From Luteolibacter flavescens (GTDB taxonomy: Bacteria; Verrucomicrobiota; Verrucomicrobiia; Verrucomicrobiales; Akkermansiaceae): a stretch of 64,000 nucleotides of DNA. Location: NCBI RefSeq assembly GCF_025950085.1, contig NZ_JAPDDS010000008.1:62001-126000 (forward strand). The letters run 5' to 3'. A model generated the notes under the pieces. The model saw nothing but the letters and a program-made list of their open reading frames with translations. It did not search any database and was not told the DNA's origin. This document shows positions 34,125 through 41,268 of the stretch, in pieces (position 1 is the first letter of the stretch; each line of letters starts with the position of its first letter). The translations under genes were made by a program, and so were the position numbers.

Positions 34125-34991
34125 ATGAAAACCCCTGCCCTTTTCCTGCTGGCGGCCCTCCTTCTCTCCTCCTGCGGGGGTGGCGGCTTCGGCGGCACCA
34201 GCGTCTCCGACTCGCCCGCCGTGCTGAATGTCTCCGGCTGGGACCCGAAGGAACGCCAGCGCGGCGGCGAGGGCTATTCTCAGCACGACGTCTCCGCACT
34301 GAAACGGAATGGCGCCCACGGCCTGATCGCCCGCTCGGCGAAGGGACCGCTGCTGGACGACAAATTCGGCGATTTCCTGCAATCCACCGACCGTCAGGGC
34401 ATGCTGCTCGGGGCCTACCACTTCGTCACCATGGATCAGGACCCGGCTTTCCAGGCGGATTCCTTTGTGGATCGAGTGCGTGCCACCGCCCGCAGCCGCG
34501 GCATTTCCTCGCGGAAGATCCTGCTCGTCGGGGATTTCGACACCGCCTCCTCACCGGACCGGCTGGTGAAATTCATCCGCCGCGTGGAGCAGCGCACCGG
34601 CGTGACGCCCGTGACTTATCTGGAAAACAGCGCGAAGCTCCGCGCCAGCCTCAGCAATGCCACCCCGGCGCAGAAGTCCATCATCCGCCGCTCCCCGTAT
34701 TGGATCGCCCTCTACAGTCCGGCTGGCACCGAGCGCTCCATGGGATCGAACAACCTCACGCCTGACGGCCTGATGGAGCAATACGGCATCTGGGACCAGT
34801 GGGCGATGTGGCAATACGGCGGAGTGATCTGGCAAAACGGCCACTCCGCGCCGAAACACTACAACACCGGCTCATGGAGCAGCCCGCGCTACTTCGGCAA
34901 CATGGCGCACCCGATGGAGCGGAATGTTTTCAAAGGCGACGTCGGCGACCTCCACGCCTTCTGGAACCGCCACGGCTGGGCGTGGTGGTGA
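34125..34991 (+). CDS. GH25-like lysozyme lipoprotein
   Basis: A 288-residue lipoprotein starting at ATG 34125. The lipobox LLLSSC puts the lipidated Cys at residue 17, followed by a Gly-rich spacer. The rest resembles GH25 muramidases: LNVSGWD at the first strand, LIARSAKGP, LGAYHFVTMDQ (the G-x-Y-H-F motif), and LLVGDFDTAS where GH25 has D-x-E. The catalytic Glu of that motif therefore appears as Asp. The end (QWAMWQYGG, FWNRHGW) matches the family's closing W-Q-Y strand. It may cleave or only bind peptidoglycan. It is a single gene, divergent from the FKBP gene. Confidence 0.72.
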   Translation: MKTPALFLLAALLLSSCGGGGFGGTSVSDSPAVLNVSGWDPKERQRGGEGYSQHDVSALKRNGAHGLIARSAKGPLLDDKFGDFLQSTDRQGMLLGAYHFVTMDQDPAFQADSFVDRVRATARSRGISSRKILLVGDFDTASSPDRLVKFIRRVEQRTGVTPVTYLENSAKLRASLSNATPAQKSIIRRSPYWIALYSPAGTERSMGSNNLTPDGLMEQYGIWDQWAMWQYGGVIWQNGHSAPKHYNTGSWSSPRYFGNMAHPMERNVFKGDVGDLHAFWNRHGWAWW

Positions 34992-34998
34992 AGGAGGA

Positions 34999-35033
34999 AA
35001 GTTCCAAGTGGGGAAGTCCCAAGTGCCAAGTGG
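34999..35033. repeat. dispersed short repeat, 'aagttccaagt' family
   Basis: A 30-base word (aagttccaagt, then gaagtcccaagtgcca) directly follows the GH25 gene. The same word occurs in inverted orientation at 38597-38625 before thrC, with one base difference in length and few mismatches. Confidence 0.7.
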
Positions 35034-35099
35034 AGGCACTTTGGAGGTGGCGTCTTCGTCGGGAGGCGGGTGCCGGGGTGGCGGATCACCCGGGTCTGC

Positions 35100-36254
35100 T
35101 CACCGCCCGCCTCTCAGGAGATCCGCCTTGATGGCCTCCGCGCGAGCGAGGGCGTCATCGACATTTGCCCCGAGGAAATTCGCGTGGCCCATTTTCCGGC
35201 GGCCGATGGCGCGGCGCTTGCCGTAGAGGTGGAGGAATGCGGAGCCATCGGCGAAGAGCGGCGTCCAGTCCGGTGCCTCCAGTTCGTCCGGCCACATGTC
35301 GCCGAGGAGATTCAGCATCACCACCGGAGACAGCAGCTTCGGCGAGCCTGCGGGCAGGCCGCAGATGACGCGCACCTGCTGCTCGAATTGCGAAGTCGCG
35401 CATGCATCCAGCGTGTGGTGGCCGGAATTGTGCGGGCGTGGGGCCATTTCATTCACCAGCAGCGAGCCATCGGGCAGGTGGAAGAATTCCACACCCATGA
35501 TGCCATGATAGCCCAGCGCCTCGGCCACCTGACAGGCGATCACCTTTGCCTCCGCCGACACCGCCGGACTCACGCGGGCCGGGACGATGGAGACATCGAG
35601 GATATGATGGCGATGGCGGTTCTCCGCCGGATCGTAGGCGACCACGGAGCCGTTCGACGAGCGGGCGACCATCACGGAGAGCTCGCGCTCGAAGGGGATG
35701 AAGGCTTCCAGGACCGCGCGGTCGGTGCCGAAATTCGCCCACACTTCCGCAAGATCCTCCTCGCCGGTGAGCTTTTGCTGGCCTTTGCCATCGTAGCCGA
35801 ATGCCGCGGTCTTCAAGACGGCGGGCGTGCCGATCTCGGCGACCGCTGCGGACAATTCATCGGCGGAAGCCACCACGGCGAAGGGCGCGCACGGGATGCC
35901 GTGCTGCTTCAGGAAATTCTTCTCGCGCTCGCGATGCTGGCAGATCGCCACGGCATTTGGCGAGGGGTGCAGGGCGATCTTCGCCGCCACGGCTTCCATC
36001 GTCTCGCGCGGGATATTCTCGAACTCCACGGTTGCGACGGCGGCCTTTGAAACGAACTGCTCCAGCGCCTCCGCGGAGTCGAAGGGCAGGTCGATCGCCT
36101 CGTCCGCCACGACCATGGCCGGAGCCTCCAGACCGCCGGTCCAGACCAGCGTCCGGTAGCCCATCCGGCGCGCGGACATGCAGAACATGCGGCCAAGCTG
36201 GCCGCCGCCGAGGATGCCGAGCACCGAGCCCGGGGGAATGATGGGAGCAGTCAC
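35100..36254 (-). CDS. purK: N5-carboxyaminoimidazole ribonucleotide synthase
   Basis: A 384-residue ATP-grasp enzyme that uses ATP and bicarbonate to convert AIR into N5-CAIR in purine synthesis. The start is GTG 36254. The N-terminus has GILGGGQLGRMFC, the PurK signature. The ATP-grasp core carries LKTAAFGYDGKGQ and ERELSVMVARSSNG, and the metal site lies in NEMAPRPHNSGHHT. Length and motifs are normal. It follows purE by 13 bases on the same strand, so the two consecutive steps are co-expressed. Possible purine riboswitch or PurR sites were not seen. Confidence 0.96.
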   Translation of the reverse strand: MTAPIIPPGSVLGILGGGQLGRMFCMSARRMGYRTLVWTGGLEAPAMVVADEAIDLPFDSAEALEQFVSKAAVATVEFENIPRETMEAVAAKIALHPSPNAVAICQHREREKNFLKQHGIPCAPFAVVASADELSAAVAEIGTPAVLKTAAFGYDGKGQQKLTGEEDLAEVWANFGTDRAVLEAFIPFERELSVMVARSSNGSVVAYDPAENRHRHHILDVSIVPARVSPAVSAEAKVIACQVAEALGYHGIMGVEFFHLPDGSLLVNEMAPRPHNSGHHTLDACATSQFEQQVRVICGLPAGSPKLLSPVVMLNLLGDMWPDELEAPDWTPLFADGSAFLHLYGKRRAIGRRKMGHANFLGANVDDALARAEAIKADLLRGGR

Positions 36255-36267
36255 TGCGGGGATAAGA

Positions 36268-36768
36268 TCATCCGTGGTTCAGGTCTGCCAATGCGGGAAG
36301 TTCCGCAGCCTTCACCGTCTCGTTCTGCTTCTTGCGGAAGGCCTGCAGCTTCTCCAGCAGCGCGGCGTCCTCTCCGGCAAGCATGGCGATGGCGAAGAGC
36401 GCGGCATTGATCGCCCCGGCCTTGCCGATGGCGAAGGTGGCCGTGGGAATTCCGCCGGGCATCTGCACGATGGAAAGCAGCGAATCCATGCCCTTCAGCG
36501 CATGCGACTCCACCGGCACGCCGAGCACCGGCAGATCCGTGATGGCCGCGGTCATGCCGGGCAGGTGGGCCGCACCGCCAGCCCCGGCGATGATGCACTT
36601 CAGGCCGCGTCCACGGGCCTCGGTCGCGTAGGAGAAAAGCTTGTCCGGGGTGCGGTGGGCGCTGACGACCTCCGCTTCCCACGCCACGCCGAAGTCCTCC
36701 AACGTGCGCGCGGCGTGCTCCATCGTCGGCCAATCCGACGTGCTCCCCATGATGATGCCGACCTGCAT
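36268..36768 (-). CDS. purE: N5-CAIR mutase
   Basis: A 166-residue class I PurE, which moves the carboxyl group of N5-CAIR to C4 to give CAIR. ATG 36768 is used ([13 protein letters not shown]); the frame is open to 36822, but that extension runs into a repeat. Motifs are [15 protein letters not shown] (with the catalytic His), [13 protein letters not shown] and [14 protein letters not shown]. It is the first gene of the purEK pair, and its promoter must lie in the repeat-bearing interval shared with thrB. Confidence 0.96.
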   Translation of the reverse strand: MQVGIIMGSTSDWPTMEHAARTLEDFGVAWEAEVVSAHRTPDKLFSYATEARGRGLKCIIAGAGGAAHLPGMTAAITDLPVLGVPVESHALKGMDSLLSIVQMPGGIPTATFAIGKAGAINAALFAIAMLAGEDAALLEKLQAFRKKQNETVKAAELPALADLNHG

Positions 36769-36780
36769 GGGCGAGAGACT

Positions 36781-36894
36781 CAAGACTGGAAGACACAAGA
36801 CGCAAGACTTGATTCCCTGCAAAACAGCCTCCGTTGGAACTCACCGGCCCTCTGCGGGTGCTGCGGGTCTTGTGTCCTGCGTCTTCCAATCTTG
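36781..36894. repeat. inverted repeat of the 'caagac' family
   Basis: Left arm 36781-36808 (caagactggaagacacaaga onward) and right arm 36867-36894 match as inverted repeats at about 24 of 28 positions, separated by 58 bases. It fills most of the purE-thrB divergent promoter interval. Confidence 0.75.
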
Positions 36895-36961
36895 GGTCTT
36901 TCGCTGCTGACCCGATTCACCCTCGCCCTGCCCGCCCTGCGCTGCTACCTCCGCCCCGCTC

Positions 36962-37924
36962 ATGCTGAAGGAAGCCATCCAGGAAGTCCGCGTTTTCGCG
37001 CCCGCCACCGTCGCCAATGTCGCCTGCGGCTACGACGTGCTCGGATTCGCCATCGACGCCCCCGGGGACGAAATCGTCGTCCGTCACTGCGACAAGCCCG
37101 GCCTTCACATTACCGCCATTACCGGTGACGACGGCAAGCTGCCGAAGAATCCGGAGAAAAACACCGCTGGCGTGGCCGCGCTCGACCTGCTCCGCCACCT
37201 CGGCATGACCGACCGCGGCATCGAGATGGAGATCCACAAGAAGATGCCCTTCGGCTCCGGCCTCGGCTCCTCCGCCGCGTCCGCGGTGGCCGGGGCGTAT
37301 GCGGTGAACTACCTCATCGGCGAACCTCTTTCGAAGAAGCAGCTTCTCCCCTTCGCCATGGCCGGCGAGGCCTCGGCGGACGGCGCGTGGCACGCGGACA
37401 ATGTCGGCCCCTGTCTGCTCGGCGGCATCGTCTTCATCCGCAGCAATGACGAGCTCGACGTCGCCCAGCTCCCCGCGCCGAAAAACCTCTGGGCAGCAGT
37501 GGTGCATCCGGACATCGAGGTGCTGACGAAGGTCGCGCGCGAGATCCTGCCAAAGGACATCCCGCTCGTGAATGCCACCCAGCAGATCGGGAATCTCGGC
37601 GGCCTGCTCTGCGGTATCATCCAGGAAGACTACGGCCTGATTTCCCGGTCGATCCACGACGTGATCGCCGAGCCGCGCCGCCAGAAGCTCATCCCGGAAT
37701 TCTACAAGGCAAAGCGCGCCGCCCTCGCCGCCGGAGCCCTCGGCTTCTCCATCTCCGGAGCCGGTCCCAGCGTCTTCGCCCTCTGCGAAGGCGAGGAATC
37801 CGCGAAGAAAGTCGGCGACGCGATCTCGAAGGTCTTCTCCGCCATCCCGCTCGGCAACCAGGTCTACATCTCGAAGATCAACCCCCACGGCGTGCACGTG
37901 GTGAGCGAGAAGAAGCCGAAGTGA
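36962..37924 (+). CDS. thrB: homoserine kinase
   Basis: A 320-residue GHMP kinase that phosphorylates L-homoserine for threonine synthesis. The ATP-binding motif PFGSGLGSSAASAVAG lies near residue 97, and the N-terminal strand RVFAPATVANVACGYDVLG is typical of ThrB. The third motif is in the C-terminal part, FSISGAGPSVFAL. Length is normal. The order thrB then thrC on one strand is common, but here a toxin-antitoxin pair on the other strand separates them. Confidence 0.95.
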   Translation: MLKEAIQEVRVFAPATVANVACGYDVLGFAIDAPGDEIVVRHCDKPGLHITAITGDDGKLPKNPEKNTAGVAALDLLRHLGMTDRGIEMEIHKKMPFGSGLGSSAASAVAGAYAVNYLIGEPLSKKQLLPFAMAGEASADGAWHADNVGPCLLGGIVFIRSNDELDVAQLPAPKNLWAAVVHPDIEVLTKVAREILPKDIPLVNATQQIGNLGGLLCGIIQEDYGLISRSIHDVIAEPRRQKLIPEFYKAKRAALAAGALGFSISGAGPSVFALCEGEESAKKVGDAISKVFSAIPLGNQVYISKINPHGVHVVSEKKPK

Positions 37925-37930
37925 GCCAAA

Positions 37931-38245
37931 TCACCCTTCGCGATCCCGCCCGCTGAGATCATCGCGCCGGAATAGCCTTTCCGTCCGCATCACGTACACG
38001 ATGAAAACAAGATCCCCCGCCACCCGGTAGAACAACCGGAGCGGAGGAATCACCAAGTGTCGGTAATCGGTGCCACGCAATTCCATCGGGCACGCCCCCA
38101 TCTCAGGAAACTTCTCGAGATGATCGACGCGCTCGAACACGCGCCGCACCAAACGCTTCGCTGCCGCCGGATCATCCAGCGAAATGTAATCCGCGATCTC
38201 GTCCAGATCCTCCAAGGCGGGATCCGTCCAGATCACTCGAGCCAT
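37931..38245 (-). CDS. RelE/ParE-family toxin
   Basis: A 104-residue toxin of the RelE/ParE superfamily. The fold's first helix is in PALEDLDEIADYI, the second in AAKRLVRRVFERVDHLEKFP, and the strands end in YRHLVIPPLRLFYRVAGDLVFIVYVMRTER. Family members cut mRNA on the ribosome (RelE) or poison gyrase (ParE); which applies here cannot be told. It overlaps the upstream antitoxin gene by 13 bases. Its stop is only 6 bases from the convergent thrB stop. Confidence 0.88.
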   Translation of the reverse strand: MARVIWTDPALEDLDEIADYISLDDPAAAKRLVRRVFERVDHLEKFPEMGACPMELRGTDYRHLVIPPLRLFYRVAGDLVFIVYVMRTERLFRRDDLSGRDREG

Positions 38246-38490
38246 CTAGCCATCCTCCGCTTTGCATCCTGGTGGGGGACTACCCGGCCTTCCAGAATCG
38301 ACTTCTCTCCCCTCGCGATCCCTTCGAGGATCTCCATCTTCTTCTGCATGCGGGAGAAGGACTCAACACTCATCAGATAGGCCGCAGGCTGGCCGTGCTG
38401 GGTAATCAGGACCGGCTCCTGGTGCTCGCCCAAGTCATCGATGATCTCTGTCGCCCGACGTTTCAAGGTCGTAACCAGTTCACTCCTCAT
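38233..38490 (-). CDS. Phd/YefM-family antitoxin
   Basis: An 85-residue antitoxin. The N-terminal part (LKRRATEIIDDLGEHQEPVLITQHGQPAAYLMS) is the DNA-binding Phd/YefM fold; the C-terminal helix (KMEILEGIARGEKSIL) would wrap the toxin. It comes first in the pair and overlaps the toxin gene, as usual for type II systems. The start abuts a perfect palindrome, so autoregulation is expected. Confidence 0.9.
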   Translation of the reverse strand: MRSELVTTLKRRATEIIDDLGEHQEPVLITQHGQPAAYLMSVESFSRMQKKMEILEGIARGEKSILEGRVVPHQDAKRRMARWLE

Positions 38491-38491
38491 G

Positions 38492-38513
38492 AAGTGATAC
38501 TAAAGTATCACTT
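38492..38513. promoter_or_regulatory. operator palindrome of the toxin-antitoxin pair
   Basis: Perfect 10-base arms aagtgatact / agtatcactt with a 2-base centre end one base upstream of the antitoxin ATG. There is no room for a separate ribosome site, so the mRNA may be leaderless or the site is embedded in the palindrome. Binding of the antitoxin-toxin complex here is inferred. Confidence 0.8.
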
Positions 38514-38596
38514 GGCCGCGGTCAATTCTCCCGTTGTCGGGATTTCGCATCGACTCTCCGGCCTCCATTCAAAAGCCTTTGCCCGGGGCAGATCCC

Positions 38597-38625
38597 TGGC
38601 ACTTGGAACTTCTTACTTGGAACTT
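38597..38625. repeat. dispersed short repeat before thrC, 'aagttccaagt' family
   Basis: The inverted partner of the word at 34999-35033. It ends two bases before the thrC ATG, so it occupies the thrC leader and leaves no clear ribosome site. Confidence 0.7.
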
Positions 38626-38627
38626 CG

Positions 38628-39920
38628 ATGCTCTACCACTCCACCAACAATCCCGCCCACCGGGTGGATCTGAAGGAAGCGATCCTGCGCTCGCTGCCGC
38701 CGGACAATGGCCTGTACATGCCGGACGTGCTGCCGGTGCTGGGCTCGGACTTCTGGTCGATCTGGCGCGAGCTGACCTTCCAAGAAATCGGCTATGCCGT
38801 GGCGCACGCGTTCTTCCATGAGGACGTGCCGGCCCCGGCGCTGCGCGAGATCGTGGAGGGCACCGTCACCTTCGATGCCCCCGTCATCCCGCTCGCACCT
38901 GGCGATCACATCCTCGAGCTTTTCCACGGGCCGACGCTTGCCTTCAAGGACTTCGGCGCTCGCTTCATGGCCCGCCTGATGGGTTGGCTGGTCCGCGGGG
39001 AGGATCGCAAGCTCACCGTGCTCGTCGCCACCTCCGGCGATACCGGCGGCGCGGTCGCCTCCGCCTTCCATCGCGTGCCGGGCACACGGGTGATCATCCT
39101 CTACCCGAAGGGCAAGGTCTCCGGCCTGCAGGAAAAGCAGCTCACCACGCTCGGCGACAATATCACCGCGCTGGAAATCGACGGCACCTTCGATGATTGC
39201 CAGCGGCTGGTGAAGTCCGCCTTCCTTGATCGCGAGCTGTCCGAGCGCCTGAATCTCACCTCGGCCAACTCCATCAATCTCTCCCGCCTCGTCCCGCAGA
39301 GCTTCTACTACATTCACGGTGCGCGGCAGCTTCCGGAAGGAGTCGATCCGGTCTTCGTCATTCCGTCCGGGAACTTCGGCAACCTCACCGCCGGCCTGCT
39401 CGCCGTGCAACTCGGCCTGCCGGTGAAGAAATTCGTCGCCGCCACCAATCTCAACGACGTGGTGCCCGCCTACCTGAAGAGCGGCAATTACCAGCCCCGC
39501 CCCAGCACGGCCACCATCTCGAATGCGATGGACGTCGGCGCGCCGTCGAATTTCGCCCGCATGCAGGCGCTCTTCGGCAACTCGTGGGAAGGCATGCGCG
39601 GGAAGATCGACGGCCTGTCCTTCACCGACGATCAGACGCGCGCGGCGATCCGCGAGGTGAAGTCGCTTCACCAGTATGAGATCGACCCGCACGGCGCGGT
39701 CGGCTGGCTCGCAGCCCGCAAGTGGCGCGCGGCGAATCCCGGCAATGCAACGATCACGCTGGAGACCGCGCACCCCGCGAAATTCCTCGATGTGATGGAG
39801 CAGGAAATCGGCAAGGGCTCCGTGGAGATCCCCGAGCGCCTCGCCATCCTCGCCGACCGTGAGAAAGTGGCCGTGCAACTCCCCGCCGACGAGGCCGCCT
39901 TCAAGCAGTGGCTGTCATAG
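38628..39920 (+). CDS. thrC: threonine synthase
   Basis: A 430-residue PLP enzyme that makes L-threonine from O-phosphohomoserine. The Lys that binds PLP is in GPTLAFKDFGARF, and the phosphate-cradle loop is in ATSGDTGGAVASAF. The N-terminus YHSTNNPAHRVDLKEAIL is typical of the long, fungal-like ThrC class. The end of the gene is intact. A repeat lies directly before the start, and the 3' neighbour is an exported DUF2264 protein. Confidence 0.95.
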   Translation: MLYHSTNNPAHRVDLKEAILRSLPPDNGLYMPDVLPVLGSDFWSIWRELTFQEIGYAVAHAFFHEDVPAPALREIVEGTVTFDAPVIPLAPGDHILELFHGPTLAFKDFGARFMARLMGWLVRGEDRKLTVLVATSGDTGGAVASAFHRVPGTRVIILYPKGKVSGLQEKQLTTLGDNITALEIDGTFDDCQRLVKSAFLDRELSERLNLTSANSINLSRLVPQSFYYIHGARQLPEGVDPVFVIPSGNFGNLTAGLLAVQLGLPVKKFVAATNLNDVVPAYLKSGNYQPRPSTATISNAMDVGAPSNFARMQALFGNSWEGMRGKIDGLSFTDDQTRAAIREVKSLHQYEIDPHGAVGWLAARKWRAANPGNATITLETAHPAKFLDVMEQEIGKGSVEIPERLAILADREKVAVQLPADEAAFKQWLS

Positions 39921-39979
39921 GCCCGGGCATCCGGGCGCTTTTTCGCGACAAACGAGGTGCGGCACCGCAGGCTCCGGCC

Positions 39980-41170
39980 ATGCGCTGCCTCCTCCTGATC
40001 GTTGCCATGGCTCTGCCTGCTATCGCCCGGACGGGCCAGCAGGACCGGGAGTTCACGGTGAAGACACTCGACCGGATCGCCCGGCCCGTCCTGGAGTCCC
40101 TCTCGGAAGGGAGGCTCCGGAAGGAGCTCCCGCTCGGCCCGGGCGAGGCGGACCGCGCCCGGTGGACCTACCTCGAGGCCTTCGGCCGCACCATGGCGGG
40201 CATCGCCCCGTGGCTGGCACTCGGACCGGACGAGACCCCTGAGGGAAAGCTGCGCGCCCGCTACATCGCACTCTCCCGCAAGTCCCTCGTCATGGCCACC
40301 GATCCCGCGTCGCCGGACCGGATGAATTTCTCCGATGGCGGGCAACCGCTGGTCGATGCCGCCTTCCTTTCCCAGGCCCTGCTCCATGCGCCGGAAGTAC
40401 TATGGGCACCGTTGACGGACGCGGAGAAGGCGAACGTCGCCGCGGCACTGAAGGAGACCCGCAAGATCAAGCCCTACGAGAGCAACTGGCTCCTTTTCTC
40501 CGCGCTGGTGGAGGCCGCGCTCTGGGAGCTGACGGGCGAATGCGAGATGGCCCCGATCCAGCGCGCGCTCGACAAGCACGAGGAGTGGTACGTCGGCGAT
40601 GGCACCTACGGCGACGGGCCGGACTACCACTGGGACTACTACAACAGCTTCGTGATCCAGCCCGCGATGCTCACCGTGCTGGACACCTGCCAGGCGGAGA
40701 AGCATCCGCTCGCCGGACGCCTGCCAAAGGTGACCGAGCGGGCGAAGCGCTTCGCAGCCGTGCAAGAGCGGCTCGTTTCCCCGGAGGGCACCTACCCGGT
40801 CATGGGCCGGTCCAGCGCCTATCGCTTCGGGGCCTTCCAGCACCTCTCGATGATGGCGCTGCGAAAGGAGCTGCCGTCCGAGGTCTCCCCTGCCGCTGCA
40901 CGCGGGGCGCTCACCGCCGTGATCCACCGCACCATCGAGGCACCCGGCACCTTTGACAAAAAGGGCTGGCTGCAGGTCGGCGCGGTCGGCCATCAGCCGT
41001 CGATCCGCGAGGGCTACATCTCCACCGGCAGCCTCTACCTGTGTCTCGCCGGACTCCAGCACCTCGGCCTGCCGGCCACCGATCCCTTCTGGACAGCCCC
41101 TGCCGAGCCATGGACGCAGAAGCGCATCTGGGCCGGTGAGGACGTGAAGGCGGACAAGGCCATGAAGTAA
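39980..41170 (+). CDS. exported DUF2264-family protein
   Basis: A 396-residue protein. ATG 39980 gives a signal peptide (MRCLLLIVAMALPAIA); the frame opens earlier but overlaps thrC. The body has family motifs such as SNWLLFSALVEAALW, YGDGPDYHWDYYNSFVIQPAML and VMGRSSAYRFGAFQHLS. DUF2264 proteins look like alpha/alpha-barrel enzymes and often sit with glycoside hydrolases or polysaccharide lyases. The activity is unproven; a role on rhamnogalacturonan-like sugars is one possibility. It starts 60 bases after thrC but is probably not functionally linked to it. Confidence 0.82.
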   Translation: MRCLLLIVAMALPAIARTGQQDREFTVKTLDRIARPVLESLSEGRLRKELPLGPGEADRARWTYLEAFGRTMAGIAPWLALGPDETPEGKLRARYIALSRKSLVMATDPASPDRMNFSDGGQPLVDAAFLSQALLHAPEVLWAPLTDAEKANVAAALKETRKIKPYESNWLLFSALVEAALWELTGECEMAPIQRALDKHEEWYVGDGTYGDGPDYHWDYYNSFVIQPAMLTVLDTCQAEKHPLAGRLPKVTERAKRFAAVQERLVSPEGTYPVMGRSSAYRFGAFQHLSMMALRKELPSEVSPAAARGALTAVIHRTIEAPGTFDKKGWLQVGAVGHQPSIREGYISTGSLYLCLAGLQHLGLPATDPFWTAPAEPWTQKRIWAGEDVKADKAMK

Positions 41171-41176
41171 AAAAGA

Positions 41177-41200
41177 AAGCCCGGAGATCTCTCCGGGCTT
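41177..41200. terminator. terminator between DUF2264 gene and ftsZ
   Basis: Arms aagcccggag / ctccgggctt with an atct loop. On the minus strand a T-rich run (tttctttttt) follows, so it mainly ends the ftsZ transcript; it may also serve the plus strand. Confidence 0.85.
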
Positions 41201-41268
41201 CCGTGATTTCCATCATCGCCGCGCGGCCTCTCGTGGAAGGCGACGCGGCTTGAAAAGATTCGCTTTCC

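Noticed and set aside
38613-39878. A 421-codon minus-strand frame opposite thrC
   Set aside because: Threonine synthase on the plus strand is certain, and the antisense frame has no recognisable features.
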